Below the pieces are notes generated by a model. It was not told where the DNA came from, did no database searches, and was given only the letters and a program-made list of their open reading frames with translations. The position numbers and the translations under genes are program-made. A stretch of DNA of 64,000 bases from Desulfurococcaceae archaeon (lineage in GTDB: Archaea > Thermoproteota > Thermoprotei_A > Sulfolobales > Desulfurococcaceae): contig JAJHQS010000002.1 in the NCBI GenBank assembly GCA_020833225.1, positions 1-64,000 on the forward strand, in the 5' to 3' direction. The stretch's first letter is position 1, and each line of letters starts with the position of its first letter. This document shows positions 28,791 to 38,706 of the stretch, piece after piece.

Positions 28791-29363
28791 GTGTTTATAT
28801 TGGTTAAAACTAGAGATGTGGTTAGAATACCGCCAAGTAAATTTATGAGGCCTTTAGAGTCTGTTGTATTAGAGGAATTGAGATCTAAGTATGAAAACAT
28901 GTTAGTATATATTGAAGAGCCAAGTGGAGGAGTTAAACGCTTAGCAGTAATAATTGCAATAGTGAGTGTTAATGTTGATCCACTAGGACTAATAATACCT
29001 GGAGATGGAGCATCATATCACAACGTAGTATTCGAGTTCGTGGCGTTCTCACCATTTATAAAAGAAGTCGTAGAGGGCGAAGTCGTGTCTACTACGAAAT
29101 CTGGTCTCTACGTGAATCTCGGCGTAATAGACGGCTTTATCCACATTAACCAGGTCTCAGATGAACATGTAACTTTTGACACAGCTTCTGGCTCACTACT
29201 ATTAGAAGAGAGTAGAAGGCGTATTGAGAGAGGTGATGTTTTACGTGCAAGGGTATATGCAACTGGTATTCTACCGGGTAAGGGTATTAGAATACATATG
29301 ACTATGAGGCAGCCTGGGCTTGGTAAATTAGAGTGGATTAGAGGAAAGAAGTCTACTGGGTGA
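28791..29363 (+). CDS. rpo7: RNA polymerase subunit Rpo7 (RpoE')
   Basis: VRIPPSKFMRPLESVVLEELRSKYENM … PGDGASYHNVVFEFVAFSPFIKEVVEGEV S1 domain. Confidence 0.93.
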   Translation: MFILVKTRDVVRIPPSKFMRPLESVVLEELRSKYENMLVYIEEPSGGVKRLAVIIAIVSVNVDPLGLIIPGDGASYHNVVFEFVAFSPFIKEVVEGEVVSTTKSGLYVNLGVIDGFIHINQVSDEHVTFDTASGSLLLEESRRRIERGDVLRARVYATGILPGKGIRIHMTMRQPGLGKLEWIRGKKSTG

Positions 29364-29428
29364 GGAAATGTTTTTGAAAATGTATTTAAAGTTAGATCAC
29401 ATGGCTTATGTGGGTTGGTGGCTACTAC

Positions 29429-29641
29429 ATGAGTACTAGGAGGAAGAGTATACCATTTAAGGCGTGTGTTTCATGTAGAGCCCTAGTAGATAAAGATGCT
29501 GAGGTTTGTCCATATTGTGGGTCAAAGGAATTTACTAGTGATTGGAGTGGTGTTTTAATAGTAATAGAACCAGAGAACTCGGAGTTAGCGAAAACCCTAG
29601 GTGTTAGTGGTAAGGGTAGATATGCAGTTAAAATCGAGTAA
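29429..29641 (+). CDS. spt4: Transcription elongation factor Spt4
   Basis: KACVSCRALVDKDAEVCPYCGSKEFTSDWSGVLIVIEPENSELAKTLG. Confidence 0.93.
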   Translation: MSTRRKSIPFKACVSCRALVDKDAEVCPYCGSKEFTSDWSGVLIVIEPENSELAKTLGVSGKGRYAVKIE

Positions 29642-29645
29642 AATT

Positions 29646-30131
29646 ATGAATATTCCCGCTTTACTATTGCCAAGTGAATTTAGGAGATTTCTAGCTATGC
29701 CTCAGGGTACTTTGTACATTAAGCCTACTTATGGAGATGTTAAAGGACTTGAAGCCACAGTCTCTGTTGGAGATATTGTTTCTTCAAGGCATAGGACACT
29801 GGTTAAAGTAGTTGACTATAAGAGTAAGAGGAGTCACTATGTCTCTGACAATATAGTAAAGGGTATAAGTGAGTATAGAGTAGTTATAAATCCGCCTGGT
29901 TTATTGAGTTTAAACGCTATGACTACTTCTACGAGTACTTTAAGGGGTTATATTCATGTAGTTGGAGAAGAAGATTTACTTGTAATACCGTTTCTTGCTA
30001 AGAGTAATATAAGTATTCTCTATGGACAACCAGGTACCGGTGTTGTTAAAGTTGACTCAGATGTAAATGTGGCTTTAAAAGTGTTAAAAATACTTAAACC
30101 TACTATAGTCACGTATAAGTGTGGTGTTTAA
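29646..30131 (+). CDS. GTP-dependent dephospho-CoA kinase (DUF359 family)
   Basis: GTLYIKPTYGDVKGLEATVSVGDIVS; VINPPGLLSLNA; VVGEEDLLVIPFL. Confidence 0.85.
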   Translation: MNIPALLLPSEFRRFLAMPQGTLYIKPTYGDVKGLEATVSVGDIVSSRHRTLVKVVDYKSKRSHYVSDNIVKGISEYRVVINPPGLLSLNAMTTSTSTLRGYIHVVGEEDLLVIPFLAKSNISILYGQPGTGVVKVDSDVNVALKVLKILKPTIVTYKCGV

Positions 30132-30134
30132 ACT

Positions 30135-30470
30135 GTGAGTAGACATGTGAGATTACTAGATAAATATGATTGTGAAATAGTAGAAGAACGCTATAATCCA
30201 ATAGTGGGGAGACGTGAAGTAGTATTAAATATCTTTCATGGTGGTGAGGGTACACCTAGTAGAGGCTTATTGAAGAAAGCAGTAGCTAGTCTCTATAATG
30301 TAGATGTGGGTTTAGTGTTTATTAGATCTATTGTAACCGAGCGTGGATTAAGTGTTAGTAGAGTAGAGTTACATGTATACGATAACCCTGAGAGAGCTAG
30401 AGCTTTTGAACCTGAATACATTATTAAGAGAGATGAGGAATCTCTCTCAAAAATACTTCAAACACAATAG
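30135..30470 (+). CDS. rps24e: Ribosomal protein S24e
   Basis: YNPIVGRREVVLNIFHGGEGTPSRGLLKKAVASLYNVDVGLVFIR. Confidence 0.9.
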   Translation: MSRHVRLLDKYDCEIVEERYNPIVGRREVVLNIFHGGEGTPSRGLLKKAVASLYNVDVGLVFIRSIVTERGLSVSRVELHVYDNPERARAFEPEYIIKRDEESLSKILQTQ

Positions 30471-30479
30471 GTGACTTAA

Positions 30480-30641
30480 ATGCCCTATGTACATAAACTC
30501 TACGAGATAGACGTTAAGAAGTGGACTATTAAGAGGAGAAATAAGAAGTGTCCTAAGTGTGGTTCTTTTATGGCGTTTCATAAAGAGCCTGTGCCGCGTT
30601 GGCATTGTGGTAAATGTAGTTATGTTGAATATGTTAAGTAA
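30480..30641 (+). CDS. rps27ae: Ribosomal protein S27ae (53 aa; absent from the supplied ORF track)
   Basis: Own translation: MPYVHKLYEIDVKKWTIKRRNKKCPKCGSFMAFHKEPVPRWHCGKCSYVEYVK*; two CxxC. Confidence 0.93.
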   Translation: MPYVHKLYEIDVKKWTIKRRNKKCPKCGSFMAFHKEPVPRWHCGKCSYVEYVK

Positions 30642-30662
30642 AACTAGAAAGGCTTTTAATTA

Positions 30663-31736
30663 ATGTCAACTAAGATGTGTTTTGAAATACCTGTTTTAGT
30701 GCCTTCTACTAAAGGATCGCTTGTAGTTTTCGGCGTAGAGTCTACTAGTCACACTTTTGGAGTAGGTATTATTGAGTTTCAAAATAATAATGTATGTGTT
30801 CTCGCCAATGTCTCAAGTCAATATAAGCCTGAGAGAGGTGGAATTCACCCTAGTGAGGCATCACAACACCATGTTAATGTATCTAACGAGGTAGTTAAGA
30901 GAGCTCTAAGTGAAGCTGGGATTAGTATAAGTGATATTGATGTAGTAGCTGTAGCTGTAGGTCCTGGGCTTGGACCTTGTCTTCGAGTAGGTGCTACTTT
31001 AGCTAGGTTTATATCGGCTTACTGGGGTAAACCACTAGTACCAGTTAATCACGCTGTAGCTCATATAGAGATAGGTAAACTCGTAGGTAATATGAGAGAC
31101 CCCCTCATAGTCTATGTTTCTGGAGGTAATACTCTCATAGCTGTTCAAAAAGATAAACGTTACCGTGTTCTAGGAGAGACCTTAGATATACCACTCGGAA
31201 ATCTATTAGACACATTTACACGTGAAATTGGTATAGCACCACCATATATAGTTGGAGGTAAACACGCTATTGACATCTGTGCTGAGTGGAGTAGTGAGTT
31301 TACTCCTCTACCATACACTGTGAAAGGTTCTGATCTGAGCTTCTCGGGTTTATTAACAGCTGCTTTAAGAATCGCTAGAGAAGCTGGGGGCGATAAGACG
31401 AAACTAGGTAGAGTGTGTAATAGTTTGAGAGAGACTGCGTTTAACATGCTTATTGAAGTTGTTGAGAGGAGTTTAATGTTAACAGGTAAGCGTGAAATAC
31501 TATTAGTTGGCGGTGTCGCCTCTAATACTGTGCTTAGAGAGAAATTTGAAACTATAGCTAGATTTTATGGTGTAAGATATTATGGTACACCTCCAGAGAT
31601 AGCTGGTGATAATGGCTTAATGATAGCTTATACAGGTCTACTCCAATACCTATATGGTAGAATTGTAAAGCCCGAAGAACTCGTAGTTAAACAGAGATTG
31701 AGACTTGATGAGGAGGTTTATCCATGGCTTCTCTAA
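30663..31736 (+). CDS. kae1: KEOPS subunit Kae1 (tRNA t6A synthesis)
   Basis: GVESTSHTFGVGII, HHVNVSNEVV, VNHAVAHIEIG, VYVSGGNT, LDTFTREIG. Confidence 0.96.
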   Translation: MSTKMCFEIPVLVPSTKGSLVVFGVESTSHTFGVGIIEFQNNNVCVLANVSSQYKPERGGIHPSEASQHHVNVSNEVVKRALSEAGISISDIDVVAVAVGPGLGPCLRVGATLARFISAYWGKPLVPVNHAVAHIEIGKLVGNMRDPLIVYVSGGNTLIAVQKDKRYRVLGETLDIPLGNLLDTFTREIGIAPPYIVGGKHAIDICAEWSSEFTPLPYTVKGSDLSFSGLLTAALRIAREAGGDKTKLGRVCNSLRETAFNMLIEVVERSLMLTGKREILLVGGVASNTVLREKFETIARFYGVRYYGTPPEIAGDNGLMIAYTGLLQYLYGRIVKPEELVVKQRLRLDEEVYPWLL

Positions 31737-32407
31737 GCAACTCTCTCATAGCGAGAGGGGCTGAAGCAGAGATTTATGTTGCTGATTTTTTAGGAATAAA
31801 GGTAGTTGTAAAGAAGAGAGTGAGTAAACCTTATAGAAATCCCATATTTAATAAGATGTTTATTGAGTCTAGAACTAGAACTGAGGCTAAAGTTCTTTCA
31901 GAATTATACTTAGCTGGTTTACCTGTCCCCTCAGTTATACTTGTAGATGAGGAAGGTGGTGTTATAGTAATGGAGTATGTAGAGGGTTCTAGGCTCTCAG
32001 ATATCTTAGGGACTCTTCCACGTGAAACAATTATAGATATTAGTGGGAGTATTGGTAAGTATGCAGCATTAATGCATAATATGGAGATCTATCATGGGGA
32101 TTTCACACTTGCAAACATATTATTTACGAGGAGTAGTAGTATTGTAATAATTGATTTTGGGCTTGCGGGTTATAGTACTGATATCGAGGAGTATGCTATA
32201 GACTTACACCTAATGAGTAGAAGTATTGAAGCATTATATCCAGAGTTCTCAGAGATCTTTACTAAGAATATGTTTGAAAAGTACAAAGAATATAGTAAAA
32301 TCGGGGGCGAAAATGTTATTAGAAAAGTGAGTGAAATTCGCGCTAGGGGTAGATATGTTGATAGAGAAGTACGTAAAGCAATATTAAGGGAGAGGTATAT
32401 TGGATGA
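31724..32407 (+). CDS. bud32: KEOPS subunit Bud32 kinase
   Basis: IARGAEAEIYVADFLGIKVVVKKRV; YHGDFTLANILFTRSSSIVIIDFGLAG. Confidence 0.95.
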   Translation: MASLSNSLIARGAEAEIYVADFLGIKVVVKKRVSKPYRNPIFNKMFIESRTRTEAKVLSELYLAGLPVPSVILVDEEGGVIVMEYVEGSRLSDILGTLPRETIIDISGSIGKYAALMHNMEIYHGDFTLANILFTRSSSIVIIDFGLAGYSTDIEEYAIDLHLMSRSIEALYPEFSEIFTKNMFEKYKEYSKIGGENVIRKVSEIRARGRYVDREVRKAILRERYIG

Positions 32408-32969
32408 GAAGATCTGTTTTGCTACTAGTAACTTCCACAAGTTTGAAGAAGTCTCAGAAATAGCTAGGAGTTATGGTATTATGCTAGAGCATTGCAACAT
32501 ACCAAAAATAGAGGTTCAAGCTGAGAGTCTCAGAGAGATAGTGTTAAAGTCCGCGATATTAACACGTCTCTACACTAATAAACCTGTCTTAGTCGAAGAT
32601 GCAGGCCTCTTTATTAAAGCCTTAAATGGATTTCCAGGCCCTTATAGCAATTACGTATATAGGACTATTGGAATAAACGGCGTGCTTAAACTACTAGAGA
32701 ATATAGATAATAGAGAGGCATGTTTCAAATCAGCGGCAGCTTTAATTCACGAAAACGGTGTTATAATTGATGAGGGAGAAGTCTGCGGGTATATTGTGAG
32801 ATCTCCTAGAGGAACCATGGGATTTGGGTTTGACCCAATTTTCACACCATATGGCGAGACAAAAACATTTGCTGAAATGACTACTAGTGAGAAAAATAAG
32901 TATAGTCATAGAGCTAAAGCAATATCTCGTGTATTTGAAAAATATGTAGAGTTAAAGAGAACTATTTAA
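32400..32969 (+). CDS. rdgB: XTP/dITP (non-canonical purine NTP) pyrophosphatase
   Basis: ATSNFHKFEEV, LVEDAGLFIKALNGFPGPYSNYVY, GFGFDPIFTPYGETKTFAEMT. Confidence 0.94.
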   Translation: MDEKICFATSNFHKFEEVSEIARSYGIMLEHCNIPKIEVQAESLREIVLKSAILTRLYTNKPVLVEDAGLFIKALNGFPGPYSNYVYRTIGINGVLKLLENIDNREACFKSAAALIHENGVIIDEGEVCGYIVRSPRGTMGFGFDPIFTPYGETKTFAEMTTSEKNKYSHRAKAISRVFEKYVELKRTI

Positions 32970-33022
32970 GTAGTTTTTAAGGGGAGTGTCTATTGTACTG
33001 TAATATGTAATGGTGAAGTCTA

Positions 33023-33508
33023 GTGAATAAGAAGCGTGATAAGGGGGAATCGCATTCAACGAGGCCGGCTCGTGCTGGCCCACCTCGATGGTTAAAGTTA
33101 GACCTTAGTCCAAGTGATATAGAGCAGTTAGTGGTAGAGTTAGCTAAGAAGGGTTATTCCCCATCAATGATCGGAATTATACTTAGAGATCAATATGGGA
33201 TACCGTTATTAAAACAGGTCATTGGTAAAAAAGTTGAAGATGTGCTTGAAAAGCACGGTATTAAACTAGTTGTTCCAGAAGACCTCTTTAACTTAATGAA
33301 AAAAGCTGTAAATCTACGTAGACACCTTGAAGAACACCCCAAAGACTATCATAGTGAGCGTGGCTTAATCGAAGTTGAATCTAAAATACATAGACTTGTA
33401 AAGTACTATAAGAGTGTAGGTAAACTCCCACCGGACTGGAAATATGACCCAGAGGCTGCTAAGTTAATTATATCAACAGGCCTCTATAAGACTACTCAGA
33501 CATCATAA
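33023..33508 (+). CDS. rps15: Ribosomal protein S15
   Basis: [74 protein letters not shown]. Confidence 0.95.
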   Translation: MNKKRDKGESHSTRPARAGPPRWLKLDLSPSDIEQLVVELAKKGYSPSMIGIILRDQYGIPLLKQVIGKKVEDVLEKHGIKLVVPEDLFNLMKKAVNLRRHLEEHPKDYHSERGLIEVESKIHRLVKYYKSVGKLPPDWKYDPEAAKLIISTGLYKTTQTS

Positions 33509-33562
33509 AGAACACGCTTATAATGAAACTCAACTACTCTTACTAATTGGTGTCAAGTTTAC

Positions 33563-34711
33563 TTGAGTGAGAAGACATTTATAGATTTTATAGAGTCTTA
33601 TAGGAGCCTCACAGTGGTGTCAGATAGCTCATTAGACTCCTTGCTCTCAGCTGGAATACTCTTTAAGAATCTAAGTGAACATGGCTGGGATGTTAGAGTT
33701 AATTTAGATCCTAAGATACTCGTAGACTATAGAGATGACCCTGCAATACTCCTAAATCTAAAGCCGCTAAACGCTAAGAAACAAATTACATTATCAACAA
33801 CCACTAGCTCTGTTACAGCGCTTGTAGTTACAATGCTTGAGAAGAGCATTGGTAGTATTAGTAAGTGGGATAAAGTATTAGCCCTTCTATCGGCACTATA
33901 TCGTGGATACTATGATTTTAAAGCAGGATCTTTTCTAGGTGTTGAAAACACTATTTTCAGTGAGCTCTCAACTCAGAAAATATTTACAGAAGTTGTTGGT
34001 TTAAGATTATGGGGGGCTAAGAGGAGAAATCTAGTAGCAGCATTAACGAGGACACTAATCCCCTTTATTCCCGGAATTACTGGTAATGTGGAAAACGCCA
34101 CTAAAGTTGTAAGAGAGGTTTATGGTGTCAATGACCCGCTCTCTGTTAAGCAGAAAGAGCTTACTAGTGATGAAGATGTGAAAAGGATTTCAGATCTCAT
34201 AAAGAGGATCAATGAAATCTCACAGCACTATGTGAAGAAAGATTTACAATTACAATTAAAACTCGTAGGAGACTTCTACATGTATATACAAGTACACGGT
34301 GTAGTATTAGAATTAGAGGCTTATGAGACCTTGGGGAATCTAGTAGTATATGGAAGTATGTGTAAAAATTGCCCATTAGACTTAGTTTTAACACCACTAA
34401 GTATAGATATGTTATCGCAGATTTTTGCACTATGTAGTAGTAGTTTAGATTATTTGGCAATATCTCTCTCTAATCAAATAGTAGAATTTCTCAGAGATGA
34501 GAGGAGTATATTTGAATGTGAAGATTCAATGCAGAGACCAGATTTAGTAATTGATATATTACTATATCACGGTATTATTCCACGAGACAGACCCATTAAA
34601 CTCCTCTGTAATGGGGAAGAAATGACTACTCTGAGAGAATTATTAAGGCTTGGTGTAAAGCCTGAGGAGGCGTATTCTAAGTGTACAGAGGATCAATTAT
34701 GCAAAGTGTAG
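33563..34711 (+). CDS. RecJ/Cdc45-like DHH-superfamily protein with degenerate catalytic motifs
   Basis: VVSDSSLDSLLSAGILFKNL aligns with DHH motif I, but the DxD/DHH acidic residues are not evident; located between S15 and Pcc1/S3Ae. Confidence 0.7.
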   Translation: MSEKTFIDFIESYRSLTVVSDSSLDSLLSAGILFKNLSEHGWDVRVNLDPKILVDYRDDPAILLNLKPLNAKKQITLSTTTSSVTALVVTMLEKSIGSISKWDKVLALLSALYRGYYDFKAGSFLGVENTIFSELSTQKIFTEVVGLRLWGAKRRNLVAALTRTLIPFIPGITGNVENATKVVREVYGVNDPLSVKQKELTSDEDVKRISDLIKRINEISQHYVKKDLQLQLKLVGDFYMYIQVHGVVLELEAYETLGNLVVYGSMCKNCPLDLVLTPLSIDMLSQIFALCSSSLDYLAISLSNQIVEFLRDERSIFECEDSMQRPDLVIDILLYHGIIPRDRPIKLLCNGEEMTTLRELLRLGVKPEEAYSKCTEDQLCKV

Positions 34712-34983
34712 TAGAGGCTATATTAAATATTACTGGAGAATGTCGACTAGTAGATTCTACTAGGAGGGCTCTTACACCTGATAATCAAAATGTACCGGGA
34801 AATATGCATATTTTAGAGATTTTTAGAGAAATTCAAGGTACTAATGAATGTGTATACTCTATGGAGATCCACGTATACGCTGATAGTATTATTGATGCTC
34901 TAAAGAGGGCTAAGGCAACTATAAATGACTCCTTATTAGTATTAAAAGCTGTTTTAAACATATATAACTCGCTTAAGAGTTAA
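34699..34983 (+). CDS. Pcc1-like (KEOPS) protein, copy A
   Basis: TRRALTPDNQNVPGNMHILEIF … YSMEIHVYADSIIDALKRAKATINDSLLVLKAVLNIYNSL. Confidence 0.75.
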   Translation: MQSVVEAILNITGECRLVDSTRRALTPDNQNVPGNMHILEIFREIQGTNECVYSMEIHVYADSIIDALKRAKATINDSLLVLKAVLNIYNSLKS

Positions 34984-35037
34984 TAAACCCTGTAGTGTTA
35001 AATATGAGTTCAGCTATTAGAGAGGTGCTTAGTTAAA

Positions 35038-35679
35038 TTGTCTAGTAAGCCTATTAAAGACAAGTGGAAGTTGAAGAAGTGGTATGAGGTATTAGCGCCA
35101 GAAATGTTTAATAATATTAGTTTAGGGACAATACCTGCGGATGACCCGGATAAATTGATTGGGAGAGTATTAGAGACAACACTCTATGATATAACGGGTG
35201 ATATTTCACAAGTACATGTAAAATTATATTTTCAAATAATTAGAGTTGAGGGAGATAAAGCATATACGTGGTTTAAAGGACACGAGTTAGCTAGAGATTA
35301 TATGAGGAGTTTAATTAGGAGAAAGAGTAGTAAAATACAAGGTATATTCGATGTAACTACAAAAGATGGATATGTATTGAGAATTACAATAATTGCTTTA
35401 ACGAGTTATAGGTGTAAAACTAGTCAGAAGAGAGCTATTAGAAAAGTTATGTATAACTACATTACTAATAAAGCTCCAGAACTAACACTGGCCGAGTTTT
35501 TATCAGAGATCTTGAGTTATAAGATCTCTAATGAAGTAGCTGAGCGAGCTAGGAAGATCTATCCTATAAGAAGAGTAGAAGTATATAAGACAAAGCTACT
35601 AATGGTGCCGACACCTGAGGGACCTAAACCAGCTATAGTGATATCTCCTATACAACTACGTAAAGCTATGCCAGGCTAA
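35038..35679 (+). CDS. rps3ae: Ribosomal protein S3Ae (eS1)
   Basis: DKWKLKKWYEVLAPEMFNNISLGTIPADDPDKLIGRVLETTLYDITGD. Confidence 0.95.
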   Translation: MSSKPIKDKWKLKKWYEVLAPEMFNNISLGTIPADDPDKLIGRVLETTLYDITGDISQVHVKLYFQIIRVEGDKAYTWFKGHELARDYMRSLIRRKSSKIQGIFDVTTKDGYVLRITIIALTSYRCKTSQKRAIRKVMYNYITNKAPELTLAEFLSEILSYKISNEVAERARKIYPIRRVEVYKTKLLMVPTPEGPKPAIVISPIQLRKAMPG

Positions 35680-35764
35680 ATTCTATATGTTTTAAATTAG
35701 TTTTATTTAACATTAATGTTATTTAATTATTTCTACCTATTATTAGTAGTTTTAGGGCTTTAAC

Positions 35765-37024
35765 GTGTCTTTAAAGGCTATTGTACTCGCTGCTGGTGAG
35801 GGTACAAGGCTTAGACCTGTAACTGAGACTAAGCCTAAAGCACTTATACCTATTCTTTGTAAGCCACTATTACAATGGCATATTGAGGCATTATTAGAAA
35901 TTGTAGAGGAAATAGTTGTTGTCACTGGTTACATGTCTGAGCTTGTAGTTAAATATCTTGAGAGCACAGGGCTTATGAGTGGGAGAATTAAAATTGTAAA
36001 GCAAGAGGTCCTTCTAGGTACTGGTCACGCTGTTTTAGAAGCTATTAAAGTGCTTAGTCCAGATGACGTGGTTATAGTGTCTTACTCTGATATTTTCTTA
36101 GAAGATTGGAGAGTTTTTGAGGAGATTAGTAAAATAGATGATAATGTAATTGTCGGCGTACATGTTCCAAATCCACAGGATTATGGAGTTCTCATAGTGG
36201 ATAATAATATGTGGTTAAAGCATATTATTGAAAAACCAGAGCAACCACAAGTTGACCTAGTAAATGCAGGCATTTATAAGCTGAGTGTTAGAGATATCGT
36301 AGAAAATAGTGATGTTCAGTTAAGTCCACGTGGTGAATTAGAGTTTCCAAGTATAATTAATAGGGTTGTTGCTAAGAAGCCTGTGAGAGTTTTTGAGTAT
36401 AGTGGTAAGTGGATTGATGTAGGTAAGCCATGGCACATATTAGAGGCTAATAAAATAGCTCTTTCAAAAATAAAAACTACTATTAAAGGAAAGATCACTG
36501 AGCCTGTTTACATCAGGGGTGAAGTATATGTTGAAGAAGAGGCTGAGATATTGCCTTTCACAATTATAGAGGGACCTACGTATATTGGGAAAGGTGCTAG
36601 AATAGGGCCACATGCTTACATTAGACCGTGGAGTGTTATATGTCAAAATTCAAAAATAGGCTTCTCAGTTGAGGTTAAAGAGAGCGTTATAATGGAGAAT
36701 GTTCACGCATCTCACTTATCTTACATTGGTGATAGTGTTATATGTGAAAGTGTTAATCTAGGTGCTGGCACAGTAATAGCGAATTTGAGATTTGATGAAA
36801 AGCCTATTAAAATGAACATTAAGGGCGTCGTAGAGAATACTGGTAGAGTTAAATTAGGGAGTATTATTGGGGCTTATGTAAAAACAGGTGTTAATGTATC
36901 AATAATGCCTGGTGTTAAAATAGGTTCTTATAGCTGGATAATGCCGGGTACAGTTGTATATAGAGATGTCCCCTCTAAGGTTATTTATCCCTCACATAGT
37001 ACATTACTAATGGAGACTAAGTAG
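35765..37024 (+). CDS. Bifunctional sugar-1-phosphate nucleotidylyltransferase/acetyltransferase (GlmU-like)
   Basis: IVLAAGEGTRLRPVTETKPKALIPI; C-terminal left-handed beta-helix hexapeptide region. Confidence 0.92.
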   Translation: MSLKAIVLAAGEGTRLRPVTETKPKALIPILCKPLLQWHIEALLEIVEEIVVVTGYMSELVVKYLESTGLMSGRIKIVKQEVLLGTGHAVLEAIKVLSPDDVVIVSYSDIFLEDWRVFEEISKIDDNVIVGVHVPNPQDYGVLIVDNNMWLKHIIEKPEQPQVDLVNAGIYKLSVRDIVENSDVQLSPRGELEFPSIINRVVAKKPVRVFEYSGKWIDVGKPWHILEANKIALSKIKTTIKGKITEPVYIRGEVYVEEEAEILPFTIIEGPTYIGKGARIGPHAYIRPWSVICQNSKIGFSVEVKESVIMENVHASHLSYIGDSVICESVNLGAGTVIANLRFDEKPIKMNIKGVVENTGRVKLGSIIGAYVKTGVNVSIMPGVKIGSYSWIMPGTVVYRDVPSKVIYPSHSTLLMETK

Positions 37025-37404
37025 TGATGTATGTGTCTCATGAGTTTAGTGTTGAAGAATTCAAGAAGAAATTTCCAAGATTAGCTGAGGAGATTTTTAG
37101 TGATAGAGATAAGCAGTTAACACTTAGAGTAGAGAGTGGGTTTTCAGATCCCTGGAGAAATTATGTACCTACAGTTGTAGATTATATTAGGAGGTGTAAG
37201 ACTACTGAAGAGGCTATTAGAGTTGTAGAATATCTCGCTAAGAGAGGTGAATTAACAAGCGAGGAGGCTGAGGAGTTAAAGAAGATTCTTGTAAATCATG
37301 GAGTTGAATTTTTTGGTAGTAGGAAAGAAGATGACTACTACTATAAGGAGGCTAAGAGATATTGGAGTCTTATGAGGAGGCAACAGAGGCTTCATAAAAG
37401 TTAA
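37024..37404 (+). CDS. Conserved archaeal hypothetical protein (DUF2095-like)
   Basis: HEFSVEEFKKKFPRLAEEIF…; compact conserved-looking ORF coupled to the preceding gene. Confidence 0.6.
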   Translation: MMYVSHEFSVEEFKKKFPRLAEEIFSDRDKQLTLRVESGFSDPWRNYVPTVVDYIRRCKTTEEAIRVVEYLAKRGELTSEEAEELKKILVNHGVEFFGSRKEDDYYYKEAKRYWSLMRRQQRLHKS

Positions 37405-37417
37405 AGTACAATCTCTA

Positions 37418-38644
37418 CTAGTGTGATAGTGTAGAGACTATTTTTACAACGTCGTTGTCTTCGAGAACATAGGATTCTCCAACACGCCTCTTCTTTCTAG
37501 CGTCAATAGCATATAGAAAACCTTCTCCTAGGGCTGTGTGTATCATGTATGCTAATTCTCTAACAGTAGTACCCTTTTCAACTAAATAAGCGTCTGGGAG
37601 CACGTTGCCCGCGTGATCACTTAGTTTACTTTCATCAGCTACAGGATATACTGCTATGAGTTTCAATTTTTCAAAAACAGCTCTTTGTAAAATCTCCTGA
37701 ACTCCAGTCGACCCGTAGGGCTTTAGAACATTCTCTTGAATCATTTCTAAAACTCTCAATTGTTCTCGTGTTAATGCCTTTGAGTTTATAATATTAAATG
37801 AGCTATCTCCAGGGGTATATTCTATAAGGCCGGATTGAGCAGCTTTTCTGAGAATTAGCTCTGCTAGTGCACTGACAGGTACAACGTTTTCTCTGCCATA
37901 TAGCTCTACAAGTCTCTTTACATTATCTCTCGCCTCGTAGTGATCTGCTTTATTCGCCGCTATTATAATTGGCTTTGAGACTTCTCTAAGTGCTAGGGAG
38001 AATGCTTCTATATCGCTAGTAGTCCAGTTTTTTGGGTGTTTGGATTCTAATTGAGAGCGCCTTATAGCTTCTACCACGTGTATTCTCTTTATGTTTAATC
38101 CTGAGAGATTTTGGTAAATAGTGTCTAAGGGGTTTTGTGCAGTAATAATACTTCTAGATATCTTACTCTCCCATATTCTCATAATTGTGTTTTTAAACCA
38201 CTCGTTAATCTCGAAGAGTATGTTTTCGACCTCTTCCACAGGATCAGCTGTACCTGGTTTTACTCTATTACCATCTAAGTCTGTTGATCCAGCCGCGTCA
38301 ACTACGTGTATGAGGACGTCTGCTTGTCTAATATCATCCATAAACTTATTTCCTAAACCCCTACCTCTATGTGCTCCTGGAACTAATCCAGCAACATCCA
38401 TTATTTTTACAGGGATAAATCTAAATCCTCTAATACAAAAACCACTTCTAGGGTTACAAGTACTCAAGCTTAGTTCTACGTGAATACACTTCTTCTTAAC
38501 ATAGGCTACACCAATATTTGGCTCTATTGTAGTGAAGGGGTGATCTGCTATTTTAACTGGGATAAGTGTCATAGCTGAGAAGAGGGTAGATTTACCTACA
38601 TTAGTTTTACCCACAATACCAATTAACTTCTCTACTACAGGCAA
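37418..38644 (-). CDS. YchF/Obg-family GTPase with TGS domain
   Basis: IGIVGKTNVGKSTLFSAMTLIPVKIADHPFTTIEPNIGVAYV; IIAANKADHYEA; C-terminal TGS. Confidence 0.93.
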   Translation of the reverse strand: MPVVEKLIGIVGKTNVGKSTLFSAMTLIPVKIADHPFTTIEPNIGVAYVKKKCIHVELSLSTCNPRSGFCIRGFRFIPVKIMDVAGLVPGAHRGRGLGNKFMDDIRQADVLIHVVDAAGSTDLDGNRVKPGTADPVEEVENILFEINEWFKNTIMRIWESKISRSIITAQNPLDTIYQNLSGLNIKRIHVVEAIRRSQLESKHPKNWTTSDIEAFSLALREVSKPIIIAANKADHYEARDNVKRLVELYGRENVVPVSALAELILRKAAQSGLIEYTPGDSSFNIINSKALTREQLRVLEMIQENVLKPYGSTGVQEILQRAVFEKLKLIAVYPVADESKLSDHAGNVLPDAYLVEKGTTVRELAYMIHTALGEGFLYAIDARKKRRVGESYVLEDNDVVKIVSTLSH

Positions 38645-38706
38645 ATAGCACTCCCCTGTACTCTATATAAACCCCTAGCACATCTTTAAGTATAATCGGC
38701 ACTAAA

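Noticed and set aside
31724-32407. Kae1-Bud32 fusion
   Set aside because: Separate overlapping ORFs (31724 vs 31736) in different frames; the fusion seen in many Euryarchaeota is not present here
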